Below are positions 52,634 through 63,075 of a stretch of DNA of 64,000 nucleotides, piece by piece. Source of the stretch: Yersinia alsatica (lineage in GTDB: Bacteria; Pseudomonadota; Gammaproteobacteria; Enterobacterales; Enterobacteriaceae); NCBI RefSeq assembly GCF_902170305.1, contig NZ_CABHWW010000007.1, positions 62,001 through 126,000 on the forward strand. The letters run 5' to 3'. A program made the translations under genes and the position numbers. The notes beneath the pieces were generated by a model. That model saw nothing but the letters and a program-made list of their open reading frames with translations. It did no database searches and was not told the DNA's origin. Every line of letters starts with the position of its first letter. Position 1 is the stretch's first letter.

Positions 52634-53326
52634 TTAACCACCTCTTGATATCTCGCTATTTCCCCGCAAGCGCCGATTAAAATCTTCGATTTTTCCTTCA
52701 GCAATGCGCGTCAGCATGGTTTTGCTCCAACTGGCGGATAACCCTGAGACGCCCAATAGGCGGCGGTACTGTTCTTCATCGAATGGCATATGCCAGGCGA
52801 TGGCGATGGCCTCAGACACTGAAATATCGCTGGTTCGTGCGAGTAACGTTAATGGATGGCTGTCGCTGACTTTACCGGGCGAAATCACGCGATACAGCCA
52901 GCCGCAATAGCCGGTTTGTTGCATCAATACCGACATATCTTCGATAGCAAAATGGAAGTTGAGTTTGTAGCAAGGTGAGCGCGGTTGGGTTACCTGAATA
53001 ATGGCACCGCCCCAGCGATAGATATCTCCCATATACACATTTTTTTCGGTCATACCGAGGGTGGATAGATTCTCACCGTAAGCGGGTGGCGAGAAAATAT
53101 CGGCCTGTGTCGGGAATTGCTGTACCCAGTGCTGGTAATGTTCACGTGGGTAATGGCATAACGCGCGATCCGGGCCGCCGTGGAAGCGGGTTTCAGCTTG
53201 TTCATCCCCTTCTAACCCTAGAGAGGTGAGCATAATGTCGCCCTGTACCTGGCGTTTGCCAATAGCACTTGGGGAACTGCCGCTATAAGGTTCGATTTTA
53301 CCGATATAAACCTGTGGATACTTCAT
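52634..53326 (-). CDS. yiiM: MOSC-domain protein YiiM
   Basis: 230 residues from the ATG at 53326 (AGGAGAG upstream). The E. coli homologue is a molybdenum-cofactor enzyme that detoxifies N-hydroxylated bases such as 6-hydroxylaminopurine. The MOSC core has the cofactor-ligand cysteine in QPRSPCYKLN and the conserved FHGGPDRALCHYPREHY. A C-terminal 3-alpha domain (ISVSEAIAIAWHMPFDEEQYRRLL) is present. An in-frame upstream ATG would extend it into the MCP gene end and is rejected. Confidence 0.94.
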   Translation of the reverse strand: MKYPQVYIGKIEPYSGSSPSAIGKRQVQGDIMLTSLGLEGDEQAETRFHGGPDRALCHYPREHYQHWVQQFPTQADIFSPPAYGENLSTLGMTEKNVYMGDIYRWGGAIIQVTQPRSPCYKLNFHFAIEDMSVLMQQTGYCGWLYRVISPGKVSDSHPLTLLARTSDISVSEAIAIAWHMPFDEEQYRRLLGVSGLSASWSKTMLTRIAEGKIEDFNRRLRGNSEISRGG

Positions 53327-53404
53327 CTGCTCTCCTTGTCTGCGTCTGAAAGGGAGTGTCAGAATACCCTGCCCGACGGCAGGGTTCCAAGGTTTAGCCA
53401 ACAA

Positions 53405-55363
53405 TCAGAACGTTTCCCAGTTATCTTGCGAAGCACTATTACGCGTCTCGGGGGCCGGGCGAGGTGTTGAGGTATTTTTAGGTGCAGATGGCGCGCTATG
53501 ACTTTGGCTGGTTTCAGCCTCTGATTCAGACAGCCGGAACACCGCGACCGCTTGTGCCAGTAAGATAGCTTGCTCGGCCAGTGAATCAGCGGCGGCGGCA
53601 GATTCTTCCACTAACGCGGCATTCTGCTGTGTTGTGCTGTCCATTTCAGAAATAGCCTGGCTCACTTGCGTGATGCCGCGGCTTTGCTCATCAGACGCTG
53701 AGGCAATTTCGGCCATAATATCGCGCACATGGGTCACGGAGCGGACGATATCTTCCATGGTTTGCCCCGCATTTTGTACCAATGATGTGCCCGCATTCAC
53801 TTGTGATACCGACTCGCCAATCAGCCCTTCAATTTCTTTCGCCGCCTGCGCACTACGTTGTGCCAGATTGCGAACTTCGCTCGCGACCACAGCAAAACCA
53901 CGGCCTTGCTCACCGGCGCGAGCAGCTTCGACTGCGGCGTTCAGTGCCAAAATATTGGTCTGGAATGCAATGCTGTTAATCACCGAGGTGATTTCAGAAA
54001 TACGTTTAGAGCTGCCAGAGATATCGTTCATGGTGCGCACCACATCATTGACCAGCTTGCCACCTTGTTGGGCGGTTTGTGATGCCTCGGTTGCCAGTTG
54101 ATTGGCGTGGTGGGCATTGTCGGCATTCTGTTTAACCGTGGCATTCAACTGTTCCATGCTGGCGGCAGTTTCCTCTACAGCAGCGGCTTGTTGCTCGGTA
54201 CGGGATGATAAATCAGTGTTACCGGCCGCAATCTCGCCGGAAGCATGAGAAACTTGGCTGACGCCAATGCGGATTTCATCAATCATGGCGCGCAGATTTT
54301 CATTCATTCGGGCAACGGCATTCATCAGCAGGCCCAGTTCATCAGTACGATTTGATGTGGTCGCCGCAGTTAAATCCCCGGTGGCGATACGTTCAGCCAT
54401 TGCCAGAGTGGTGCGCAGTGGCACCGTAATTTGGCGGGTCATACGCCACGAGATCAACAAGCCAAACAGCAGGGCGGCAATGGCCGCGATGGCTAATTGC
54501 AATTGTGCATTATTAATTTCGTCGTGAGTGCCTTGCAACTCTTGGGTGAATAGATGAGTCGCGAGTTTATTCAGCTCATTGGCATTGGCTTCCATCACTT
54601 TTCCCACTTCCAGCTCTTGCTGATAAGCCGGTAGATAGGCCAGCACATTGTCTTTATAGGCACTGAGGCTAGAGATGACAGGGAGCAATAGCTTTTGTTG
54701 GTCGGCTGATAATACCGGCATAAAAGCATTCGCCGCACTGTTGGCAATATTGATTGAGGTAATCAGCGATGATTCTGCCTCCTGGTTGCGATCCAGCAAT
54801 AAACCGCGCGCGTTATAGCGCACGGTCATTAATTTCTGATTCATTTCTGCCAGTAAAATCTGGGTGTTGGTATCCGCCCCTTCATTGAGCAAGCTTTGTT
54901 GTAACTCGTTGAGATTCTTCTGGGTTTCAGAGATATTCCAACTTTTTCGCACATCATCTTTATGGGTCACGGCATTCACGAAATTACTCTGTTGTTGCAG
55001 ATATTCCTCAACCACATCGGCAATACCGCCAATAATTTTACGATTCTCTGCCGACCAACTCAGCTCTTCGCTTTGGGTTAAAAGATTTTTTATATTATTG
55101 ATATGTTGCGAATTTTCTTTGATGTATTGCAGGTCATAGGTCCGTTCATAGAGCGCACGGTTATATTTTGCCTGATTGGCTTCATCATTTATTTTGTAAC
55201 TTAGATCGACTTTATAAGCATGTTCTTCAATGACGGAGAAATGATAAGCGGTGGTACCAGCGATGATCCCAACTAACAACAACATCAGAAAAAAGCTTAA
55301 TCCCAGCTTTTTTCCAACCTTCATGTTTTCAAAGTTACCAAAAACTTTGCTAAATGCTGCCAT
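53405..55363 (-). CDS. Methyl-accepting chemotaxis protein with NWETF tail
   Basis: A 652-residue chemoreceptor. Membrane segment 1 is about residues 20-42. A long helical periplasmic domain of about 245 residues follows, too long for a simple four-helix bundle and compatible with a helical bimodular (HBM) domain. Membrane segment 2 is about 287-307, then HAMP to about 360. The cytoplasmic signalling hairpin is identical in type to Tsr/Tar ([33 protein letters not shown]). It ends in NWETF, the CheR/CheB tethering pentapeptide. Ligand unknown. Between yiiM and sodA it is a single gene. Confidence 0.94.
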   Translation of the reverse strand: MAAFSKVFGNFENMKVGKKLGLSFFLMLLLVGIIAGTTAYHFSVIEEHAYKVDLSYKINDEANQAKYNRALYERTYDLQYIKENSQHINNIKNLLTQSEELSWSAENRKIIGGIADVVEEYLQQQSNFVNAVTHKDDVRKSWNISETQKNLNELQQSLLNEGADTNTQILLAEMNQKLMTVRYNARGLLLDRNQEAESSLITSINIANSAANAFMPVLSADQQKLLLPVISSLSAYKDNVLAYLPAYQQELEVGKVMEANANELNKLATHLFTQELQGTHDEINNAQLQLAIAAIAALLFGLLISWRMTRQITVPLRTTLAMAERIATGDLTAATTSNRTDELGLLMNAVARMNENLRAMIDEIRIGVSQVSHASGEIAAGNTDLSSRTEQQAAAVEETAASMEQLNATVKQNADNAHHANQLATEASQTAQQGGKLVNDVVRTMNDISGSSKRISEITSVINSIAFQTNILALNAAVEAARAGEQGRGFAVVASEVRNLAQRSAQAAKEIEGLIGESVSQVNAGTSLVQNAGQTMEDIVRSVTHVRDIMAEIASASDEQSRGITQVSQAISEMDSTTQQNAALVEESAAAADSLAEQAILLAQAVAVFRLSESEAETSQSHSAPSAPKNTSTPRPAPETRNSASQDNWETF

Positions 55364-55583
55364 GTTCTTCTCCGTTATGCGGTGTTTGTGCTGTAAATCA
55401 ATCAGCGTAGGTGAGTTTTGGGGAGTCTAATTATTAGAGGAATGAAGGGGACTGGATGAACGTGGAACAGCCTTGGCAAGAGTACTTTTCCCAAACGTTT
55501 TTGTGACAACATTCATAGACTCATGCCATAAATGCCAGCAACCTTCTTGTACAATCTATCGGCAGGAATTGGCTAAACTTTAA

Positions 55584-55618
55584 CAATAAAAAATGCCAGC
55601 AAGGAGGCCTTGCTGGCA
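55584..55618 (-). terminator. Terminator of sodA
   Basis: TGCCAGCAAGG (55594-55604) and CCTTGCTGGCA (55608-55618) form a perfect 11-bp stem with a 3-base loop. In the minus direction it is followed by a T6 run. Confidence 0.95.
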
Positions 55619-55650
55619 CGATTAAAGATACGTTTGCGAGTTTTCGCTAA

Positions 55651-56274
55651 TTACTTGGCTTGAGCGAAACGCGCTGCTGCTTCGTCCCAGTTAACCACGT
55701 TCCAGAATGCTTTGATGTAGTCTGGGCGACGGTTTTGGAATTTCAGGTAGTAAGCATGTTCCCACACATCCAGGCCCACAATTGGGAAGCCAGATGCACC
55801 AGAAACAGCTTCACCCATCAGCGGGCTGTCTTGGTTAGCAGTAGAAACTACCGCCAGTTTGCCGTCGTCTTTCAGCACCAGCCAGGCCCAGCCTGAACCG
55901 AAGCGAGTGGCCGCAGCTTGTTCAAATTTCTCTTTGAAGCTGTCAACGCTGCCGAAGTCGCGTTCGATAGCTGCTTTCAGATCACCAGTCAGGGTAGTGC
56001 CTAATTTCAGGCCTTTCCAGAACAGGCTGTGGTTAGCATGGCCACCGGCATTGTTACGCATGAAAGTGCGTTTTTCAGCAGGAACTTTGTCCAGATCTTT
56101 GATCAGATCTTCAACACTCAGTTTAGCCAGCTCAGGGAAGCTCTCCAACACCGTGTTCGCATTGTTAACATAGGTTTGGTGGTGTTTGGTGTGATGGATT
56201 TCCATCGTCTGCTTATCGAAGTGTGGTTCCAGGGCGTCATAAGCATAAGGCAGGGATGGCAGTGAGTAACTCAT
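55651..56274 (-). CDS. sodA: Superoxide dismutase [Mn]
   Basis: Converts superoxide to hydrogen peroxide and oxygen in the cytoplasm. 207 residues from the ATG at 56274 ([20 protein letters not shown]); a longer frame lacks support. Metal ligands are His27 (MEIHHTKHH), a His in [10 protein letters not shown], and the Asp and His of DVWEHAYYL. The Mn-type pattern [10 protein letters not shown] is kept. A Fur box lies upstream and a strong terminator downstream. Confidence 0.97.
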   Translation of the reverse strand: MSYSLPSLPYAYDALEPHFDKQTMEIHHTKHHQTYVNNANTVLESFPELAKLSVEDLIKDLDKVPAEKRTFMRNNAGGHANHSLFWKGLKLGTTLTGDLKAAIERDFGSVDSFKEKFEQAAATRFGSGWAWLVLKDDGKLAVVSTANQDSPLMGEAVSGASGFPIVGLDVWEHAYYLKFQNRRPDYIKAFWNVVNWDEAAARFAQAK

Positions 56275-56355
56275 AATCATCGTCTCCGTAGGTGTAGGGC
56301 GGCGCAAAAAAAGTAAGCACCGCGTAAGCATTCGGATCATTATAGTTAATTAAAT

Positions 56356-56374
56356 GATATTGAAAATGATTATC
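56356..56374. promoter_or_regulatory. Fur box upstream of sodA
   Basis: GATATTGAAAATGATTATC matches 16 of 19 positions of the GATAATGATAATCATTATC consensus. It is 82-100 bp from the sodA start, the promoter region where E. coli sodA is also Fur-repressed. Confidence 0.82.
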
Positions 56375-56452
56375 AATGCCGTACAGTTTGTGTGGTTTTT
56401 GAGGTTGAATCAACGAGCAAGCGTTTATGCGTGGGATCTTAGAACATTAATA

Positions 56453-56791
56453 TCACGCTAATTTTTTAGATTTTTCTTTCCGTTTAAGGAAATCATCCAA
56501 TGTGATTACCCGACTCAGCTCTTCTTGAATTCGGTTGTCATTTTGTACTTCCCAAATATCAACATTGGCCTGAAGATTTATCCAAAACTCTTCAGAAGTA
56601 TCAAATGCTTTAGCTAATCTAAATGCCATATCTGTGGTCAGTTTGCGGTTATTGTTAACCAAGGCGCTGATGGTATTCCTATGCACCTGAAGCATTTCCG
56701 CCAGATCATTAATTTTTATGCCTGTTGGTTCAATATATTCATACAACAAGACGTCACCAACAGAGGTTGGCTTGCGCTGTGCTTGGACCAT
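56453..56791 (-). CDS. higA: HigA-family antitoxin (XRE HTH)
   Basis: 112 residues with a lambda-repressor-like HTH (GIKINDLAEMLQVHRNTISALVNNNRKLTTDMAFRLAKAF) and the HigA/VapI-type segment TSEEFWINLQANVDIWE. It lies 49 bp after the toxin gene. The order toxin first, antitoxin second is characteristic of higBA and the reverse of most modules. Confidence 0.92.
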   Translation of the reverse strand: MVQAQRKPTSVGDVLLYEYIEPTGIKINDLAEMLQVHRNTISALVNNNRKLTTDMAFRLAKAFDTSEEFWINLQANVDIWEVQNDNRIQEELSRVITLDDFLKRKEKSKKLA

Positions 56792-56840
56792 ATTATTTTC
56801 CTCAAACTATTTTCTTCAACCCTAAATGGCACTGAGATGA

Positions 56841-57161
56841 CTATCTGTGCTTCTTGTAACCATGCGCATCAAGGTATAAATCGTTAGCCTTGCCATTCGC
56901 CCACACAAATATAAGTCGGTACTGATCATTAATACGAATAGAAGAGTAGCCTCCTAATGGCGGATTCAGCTCTTCATAACGATTGGCGGGGGGTGAGCGT
57001 AAATCTTTATAACTTATTGCGGCGTTTATAATATCCAGCTTTCTGGCGAGCACATTTTCTATACTTGCGGGTATTTTTCGGTGCCTGCCGCCGTGCTCGA
57101 AGAAACCCTCAAGCCACGTATCGCGAAAACTGCCGATACTTCTCTTTTTATGCTTATCCAT
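56841..57161 (-). CDS. higB: HigB-family RelE-fold toxin
   Basis: 106 residues from the ATG at 57161, chosen because GAGG lies six bases upstream; an ATG four codons earlier is possible. The HigB pattern is present: FRDTWLEGFFEHGGRHRKIP, LRSPPANRYEELNPPLGGYSSIRINDQYRLIFVW and a C-terminal YLDAHGYKKH. Members cleave mRNA on translating ribosomes. First gene of the module. Confidence 0.92.
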   Translation of the reverse strand: MDKHKKRSIGSFRDTWLEGFFEHGGRHRKIPASIENVLARKLDIINAAISYKDLRSPPANRYEELNPPLGGYSSIRINDQYRLIFVWANGKANDLYLDAHGYKKHR

Positions 57162-57224
57162 TCTCAGCCTCATCCGTTAGGCAGTTGAATAATCATACGG
57201 GAAAAATGCACTCTTGCACAGTGC

Positions 57225-58061
57225 TTAAGTGCGTTTTTGACTGATGCGCTGCGGATGGGTATATACCGTGGCTCTGCCGGGTTTACTGAAGCCGACCAGG
57301 GTTAAATTACAGCGGTTTGCCACTTCAACCGCTAAGGTTGTTGCAGCAGAAACAGCAAATAAAATTTCGGCACCGCACATGGCGGTTTTCTGCACCATCT
57401 CATAGCTGGCACGGCTGGAAACTAATACTGCACCTTGCTGCCAGGGTTGTTTGGCCCGAATCCCTAGCAGCTTATCCAGTGCTACATGGCGGCCGACATC
57501 TTCACACCCTCCCAATAATTCCCCTTGTGGAGTAATCCAGGCCGCTGCATGAGTACAACCCGTCAGTTGTCCTACAGTTTGTACTTGTTTGAGTTGTGAA
57601 AGCGCGCGGTCCAATTGATTCAAATTAAAAGTTTGTGTGAAAGGCAGTGGCTCGATGGGGCGGAAAATATCGTCCAACTGCTCAATACCGCAGACACCAC
57701 ATCCCGTACGGCCCGCCATCGCGCGACGGCGTTCTTTTAGGCCAGCAAAACGGCGGCTGGATAACTCGATATTAACTTCGATGCCGTTACAACTGGGGCT
57801 GACATCAATGGCATAGATTTCGTGTGGTGCAGAAATAATGCCTTCCGAGAGCGAAAACCCGAGAGCGAAAGCTTCTAAATCTTTGGGGGTCGCCATCATC
57901 ACCACATGAGAAATACCGTTATACACCAACGCAACCGGCACTTCTTCCGCCAGCCAATCCAGTTGTGGCTCTGTCATTTGATGACGCTGTAGCACGTTAA
58001 GTTGTTTGGCACCGCAAATTTCGGTGGAAAGGTCATTTTCTGAAGGTTTGATCTGGCTCAC
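57225..58061 (-). CDS. fdhD: Sulfur carrier FdhD, formate dehydrogenase accessory protein
   Basis: Transfers sulfur from IscS to the molybdenum cofactor so that formate dehydrogenases become active. 278 residues from the GTG at 58061 (VSQIKPSEN), which has AGGA seven bases upstream; in-frame starts up to 58094 exist. The persulfide cysteines are in [12 protein letters not shown]. Divergent from fdoG across 335 bp carrying an ERIC element, a sensible pairing with its client enzyme. Confidence 0.95.
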   Translation of the reverse strand: MSQIKPSENDLSTEICGAKQLNVLQRHQMTEPQLDWLAEEVPVALVYNGISHVVMMATPKDLEAFALGFSLSEGIISAPHEIYAIDVSPSCNGIEVNIELSSRRFAGLKERRRAMAGRTGCGVCGIEQLDDIFRPIEPLPFTQTFNLNQLDRALSQLKQVQTVGQLTGCTHAAAWITPQGELLGGCEDVGRHVALDKLLGIRAKQPWQQGAVLVSSRASYEMVQKTAMCGAEILFAVSAATTLAVEVANRCNLTLVGFSKPGRATVYTHPQRISQKRT

Positions 58062-58396
58062 TATGCGGTCCTGAAAGTTATAACCCATAATCACAATGTG
58101 GTAACATTCACATCAAGAATAGTGTGGCTATATTCTGTTATCAGAAATGTATCCCACACTGAAAAGCTGGATATCGCGTAAGCGATTTTAACGCCTCCCA
58201 TTTCGTTGAGGGAAGCGTGGACTGAATTTTAAATTCATACCCAAAATAATTCGAGTTGCATGAAGGTGGCAAGCGAATGAGTCCCAATGAGCTTAGTTAA
58301 GTAAGTGATTTGGGTGAGCGACAGCAGCCAACGCACATATCGCTCGAAGTATGAAGGGTAAAACACTGTAACAATCGTGAGATGAAGGAGAGACCC
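58062..58396. other. Divergent region fdhD-fdoG (335 bp)
   Basis: No gene is seen. It contains the ERIC element at 58238-58360 and must hold both promoters. No CRP, FNR or NarL site was obvious by eye. Confidence 0.7.
58238..58360. repeat. ERIC element upstream of fdoG
   Basis: About 123 bp bounded by TACCC/GGGTA inverted ends. The core AAGTAAGTGATTTGGGTGAGCG matches the standard ERIC2 sequence except at two bases. Orientation is opposite to the other two copies. Its end is 37 bp before the fdoG start, so it is within or next to the fdoG leader. Confidence 0.88.
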
Positions 58397-61300
58397 ATGC
58401 AGGTCAGCAGAAGGCAGTTCTTTAAGATCTGCGCTGGCGGTATGGCGGGAACCACGGTCGCGGCACTCGGCTTTACGCCGTCAGTGGCGCTAGCGGAAAC
58501 GCGCAATTATAAATTGCTGCGCGCCCGTGAAACGCGGAATACCTGCACATATTGCTCTGTCGGTTGCGGGCTTTTGATGTATAGCCTCGGCGACGGCGCG
58601 AAAAACGCCAAAGAGAGTATTTTCCACATTGAAGGGGATCCGGATCACCCGGTAAACCGTGGGGCACTTTGTCCAAAAGGTGCCGGCCTGGTGGACTTTA
58701 TCCATAGCGAAAGCCGCCTGAAATATCCCGAATACCGCGCGCCGGGCTCTGATAAATGGCAGAGAATCACTTGGGATGATGCTTTTACCCGCATTGCCAA
58801 GCTGATGAAAGAAGACCGAGACGCTAACTTCATTAAGACCAACGACGCCGGTGTTACCGTCAACCGTTGGCTGAGTACCGGTATGCTGTGTGCCTCGGCA
58901 TCCAGTAATGAAACGGGTTATTTGACCCAGAAATTTAGTCGCGCTCTCGGCATGCTTGCCGTAGACAACCAAGCACGTGTCTGACACGGACCAACGGTAG
59001 CAAGTCTTGCTCCAACATTTGGTCGCGGTGCGATGACCAACCACTGGGTTGATATCAAGAACGCGAATTTAATTATCGTCATGGGCGGTAATGCGGCAGA
59101 AGCGCATCCGGTGGGATTCCGCTGGGCGATGGAAGCCAAGATCCACAACAATGCCAAGCTGATCGTGATAGATCCGCGCTTTACCCGTACTGCGTCGGTG
59201 GCCGATTTCTATACGCCAATCCGCTCCGGTACCGATATTGCGTTCCTGTCCGGCGTATTGTTGTACCTGATCACCAACGAAAAAATTAACCGCGAATACG
59301 TCGAAGCCTATACCAACGCCAGCTTGCTGGTGCGGGAAGATTTTACCTTCGATGATGGCCTGTTCAGTGGCTATGACGCCGAAAACCGCAAATACGACAA
59401 AACCACCTGGAACTACCAGTTGGATGAAAACGGCTTTGCGAAACGCGATGTCACGCTGCAAGACCCGCGCTGTGTGTGGAACCTGCTGAAAGAGCATATC
59501 AGCCGCTACACGCCGGATGTGGTCTCCAATATTTGTGGTACGCCGAAAGAAGATTTCCTGACGGTATGTGAATATATCGCTGAAACCAGTGCTGCCGATA
59601 AAACGGCTTCATTCCTGTACGCCTTGGGCTGGACGCAACACTCCGTGGGTGCGCAGAACATTCGTACCATGGCGATGATTCAGTTGCTGCTGGGTAATAT
59701 GGGCATGGCGGGCGGCGGCGTGAACGCCTTGCGCGGTCACTCTAATATTCAGGGTCTGACTGACCTCGGTTTGCTGTCGCAAAGCCTGCCGGGTTATATG
59801 AACCTGCCGTCAGAAAAACAGCCAGATATTGAAACTTACCTCAAAGCCAACACGCCGAAAACCCTGTTGCCGGGCCAGGTAAACTACTGGAGCAATTATC
59901 CGAAATTCTTTGTCAGTATGATGAAGAGCTTCTATGGCGATAAAGCCCAGAAAGAAAATAGCTGGGGCTACGACTGGTTGCCGAAGTGGGATAAAGGCTA
60001 CGACGTCTTGCAGTATTTCGAGATGATGTCGCAGGGCAAAGTGAATGGCTATCTGTGCCAAGGCTTTAACCCGGTTGCTTCATTCCCGAACAAAAACAAA
60101 GTGGTAGGGGCGCTGTCGAAACTGAAGTTCTTGGTCACTATTGACCCGCTCAATACTGAGACGGCGAACTTCTGGCAAAACCACGGTGAATTTAATGACG
60201 TCGATCCGGCGAAAATTCAGACCGAAGTGTTCCGCTTACCATCAAGTTGCTTTGCTGAAGAAAATGGCTCTATTGTTAACTCGGGCCGCTGGCTGCAATG
60301 GCACTGGAAAGGTGCTGATGCCCCAGGAGAAGCGCTGAACGACGGTGAAATTCTGGCGGGCATCTTTATGCGTATGCGCGAGATGTATCGCCGGGAAGGC
60401 GGTGCGGTGCCAGAACAGGTGCTTAATATGACCTGGGATTACCTGACCCCAGGAAATCCAGCGCCAGAAGAAGTGGCAATGGAGAGCAACGGTAAAGCGC
60501 TGGCAGATATCACCGATGCCGATGGCAAGATTCTGGTCAAAAAAGGCGAGCAGCTTAGTACGTTCGCTCACTTGCGTGATGACGGTACTACCGCCAGTGG
60601 TTGCTGGATATTTGCGGGTAGCTGGACGCCAGCGGGTAATCAGATGGCGCGGCGTGATAACGCAGACCCATCCGGCCTTGGTAATACGTTGGGCTGGGCA
60701 TGGGCATGGCCGCTTAACCGCCGCATTCTGTATAACCGTGCTTCTGCCGACCCACAGGGTAAACCTTGGGATCCGAAACGCCAGTTGCTGGAGTGGGATG
60801 GTGCTAAATGGACCGGGATTGATATTCCTGACTACAGCGCGGCTGCGCCGGGCAGTGATGTTGGGCCATTCATTATGCAGCCTGAAGGGATGGGGCGTCT
60901 GTTTGCCATCGACAAAATGGCCGAAGGGCCATTCCCTGAGCATTATGAGCCATTCGAAACGCCGTTGGGTACCAACCCACTGCATCCGAATGTGATATCT
61001 AACCCGGCCGCCCGTGTATTTAAAGACGATTTGGCCGCGATGGGTTCTCATGAGCAATTCCCGTATGTCGGTACCACTTATCGTCTGACCGAGCATTTCC
61101 ACTACTGGACTAAGCACGCGTTGCTCAACGCTATCGCGCAGCCGGAACAGTTTGTGGAAATTGGCGAAAAACTGGCAGCGAAAAAGGGCATCAAACAGGG
61201 CGATACCGTAAAAGTCAGCTCCAACCGTGGCTATATCAAGGCCAAGGCGGTGGTGACCAAACGTATTCGCACACTGAATGTCCATGGACAGGAAGTGGAC

Positions 61301-61444
61301 ACCATTGGTATTCCGATTCACTGGGGATACGAAGGGGTGGCGAGAAAAGGCTTCCTGGCCAATACCCTAACGCCGTTTGTCGGTGACGCTAATACGCAAA
61401 CGCCAGAGTTTAAGGCGTTCCTGGTCAACGTGGAAAAGGTGTAA
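58397..61444 (+). CDS. fdoG: Formate dehydrogenase-O alpha subunit, selenocysteine-containing
   Basis: Periplasmic molybdoenzyme that oxidises formate and passes electrons through FdoH and FdoI to the quinone pool. Read as 1015 residues with the UGA at 58982-58984 translated as selenocysteine at position 196, the same number as in E. coli. The frame is uninterrupted on both sides of it. Twin-arginine signal SRRQFFK near residue 4. The [4Fe-4S] cysteines are in NTCTYCSVGCGLL. The UGA is followed by CACGGACC, giving U-H-G-P as in the family. The start ATG at 58397 has AAGGAG upstream. First gene of fdoGHI-fdhE. Confidence 0.97.
58982..59030 (+). promoter_or_regulatory. SECIS element of fdoG
   Basis: Directly after the UGA an apical hairpin AGCAA-GTC-TTGCT (58999-59011) shows the GU-containing loop (GTCT) bound by SelB, at the distance found in E. 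coli formate dehydrogenase mRNAs. Confidence 0.88.
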
Positions 61445-61456
61445 CGGAGAGAACCT

Positions 61457-62428
61457 ATGTCACTGCAAACTCAAGACATTATCCGGCGCTCCGGCACCAA
61501 CTCCCTTACGCCGCCGCCACAGGATCGTAACCATCAGGAAGAGGTAGCCAAACTTATCGACGTCACCACCTGTATTGGCTGTAAAGCTTGTCAGGTGGCG
61601 TGTTCGGAGTGGAACGATATTCGTGATGAAGTGGGTTATAACGTCGGGGTGTACGATAACCCCGCTGATTTGACGGCTAAATCATGGACGGTGATGCGCT
61701 TCTCTGAAGTTGAAGATGAAGATAGCGGCAAACTGGAATGGCTGATCCGTAAGGACGGCTGCATGCATTGTGCTGACCCAGGCTGCCTGAAGGCCTGTCC
61801 GTCGGAAGGGGCAATCATTCAGTACGCTAATGGCATCGTTGATTTCCAGTCAGAGCACTGTATCGGTTGTGGTTATTGCATCGCCGGTTGCCCGTTTGAT
61901 GTGCCGCGCATGAACAAAGACGATAATCGGGTGTACAAATGTACCCTGTGTGTCGATCGCGTGGGTGTCGGCCAGGAACCTGCTTGTGTGAAAACCTGCC
62001 CGACCGGGGCGATCCACTTTGGTACTAAAGAGTCGATGAAGGAAGTGGCTGCCGGCCGAGTGGCGGAGCTGAAAACCCGTGGCTTTGATAACGCTGGGTT
62101 ATATGACCCGGCGGGTGTTGGCGGTACCCACGTGATGTATGTGCTGCATCATGCGGATAAACCTCAGCTTTATCATGGTTTGCCGGAGAACCCGACCATC
62201 AGCCCGACAGTGACCTTCTGGAAAGGTATCTGGAAACCACTGGCGGCGGTTGGCTTTGCAGCCACCTTTGCCGCCAGTATCTTCCATTACGTTGGTGTCG
62301 GCCCGAACCGGGTTGAAGAAGAAGAGGACGAAGAGCATAAGCCGGATGCCACACCTTCTGATACTGCGCCTAAGGAACCAGAGCAGACCACCGCTGAGCA
62401 CTCAGACGACGGGGAGACGCGGAAATGA
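61457..62428 (+). CDS. fdoH: Formate dehydrogenase-O iron-sulfur subunit
   Basis: Transfers electrons from FdoG to the membrane cytochrome. 323 residues with four cysteine groups for [4Fe-4S] clusters ([39 protein letters not shown]...CVKTC). One membrane helix is near residues 258-280 ([22 protein letters not shown]), followed by an acidic tail ([11 protein letters not shown]). It is about 23 residues longer than the 300-residue E. coli protein, mostly in this tail. fdoI overlaps it by 4 bp (ATGA). Confidence 0.96.
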   Translation: MSLQTQDIIRRSGTNSLTPPPQDRNHQEEVAKLIDVTTCIGCKACQVACSEWNDIRDEVGYNVGVYDNPADLTAKSWTVMRFSEVEDEDSGKLEWLIRKDGCMHCADPGCLKACPSEGAIIQYANGIVDFQSEHCIGCGYCIAGCPFDVPRMNKDDNRVYKCTLCVDRVGVGQEPACVKTCPTGAIHFGTKESMKEVAAGRVAELKTRGFDNAGLYDPAGVGGTHVMYVLHHADKPQLYHGLPENPTISPTVTFWKGIWKPLAAVGFAATFAASIFHYVGVGPNRVEEEEDEEHKPDATPSDTAPKEPEQTTAEHSDDGETRK

Positions 62429-63075
62429 AAAAAGAAAAGCGGATCCAGCGCTACAGTGCGCCGGAGCGAATCAACCACTGGATAGTTGCCTTCTGTTTCA
62501 TGCTGGCGGCTATCAGTGGTTTGGGGTTCTTCTTCCCGTCATTTAACTGGTTGATGAATATTTTTGGTACTCCCCAGCTAGCGCGCATCCTTCACCCCTT
62601 CGCTGGGGTGATTATGTTCGCAGCCTTCCTGATCATGTTTTTCCGTTACTGGAAACATAACTTGATTAACAAGGAAGACCTGGAATGGGCTAAAAATATC
62701 CACAAAATTGCCATGAATGAGGAAGTGGGCGACACTGGACGCTATAATTTTGGTCAGAAGTGCGTATTCTGGGCTGCTATTATCAGTCTGGTGCTGCTAC
62801 TGGCCAGTGGCGTGGTGATTTGGCGGCCTTACTTTGCGCCTTCTTTCCCGATTCCGCTGATTCGCCTGGCACTGTTAGTGCACTCACTGGCGGCGGTGGG
62901 ATTGATTATCGTGATTATGGTGCATATCTATGCCGCCCTATGGGTGAAAGGCACGATTACCGCGATGGTGGAAGGTTGGGTACCGGCAGCATGGGCTAAA
63001 AAGCACCATCCACGCTGGTATCGTGAGGTCAACGCCAAACGGCAGCTTCAGAAAAAACAGGAAGAGAAACCCTGA
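62425..63075 (+). CDS. fdoI: Formate dehydrogenase-O cytochrome b556 subunit
   Basis: The membrane anchor and quinone-reducing subunit. 216 residues (E. coli 211) with four hydrophobic helices. Haem-ligand histidines are expected in [15 protein letters not shown] and LVHSLAAVG or MVHIYAAL. The start overlaps fdoH (ATGA) and the stop overlaps the fdhE start (TGATG). Confidence 0.96.
   Translation: MKKEKRIQRYSAPERINHWIVAFCFMLAAISGLGFFFPSFNWLMNIFGTPQLARILHPFAGVIMFAAFLIMFFRYWKHNLINKEDLEWAKNIHKIAMNEEVGDTGRYNFGQKCVFWAAIISLVLLLASGVVIWRPYFAPSFPIPLIRLALLVHSLAAVGLIIVIMVHIYAALWVKGTITAMVEGWVPAAWAKKHHPRWYREVNAKRQLQKKQEEKP

Noticed and set aside
58382-59033. fdoG looks like two genes with a stop at 58982-58984
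   Set aside because: The stop is UGA at the conserved selenocysteine codon with a SECIS hairpin after it; the frame is continuous.
60242-61321. 359-codon open frame on the minus strand inside fdoG
   Set aside because: It is the antisense shadow of a GC-rich coding region; sequence has no family features and fdoG is certain.
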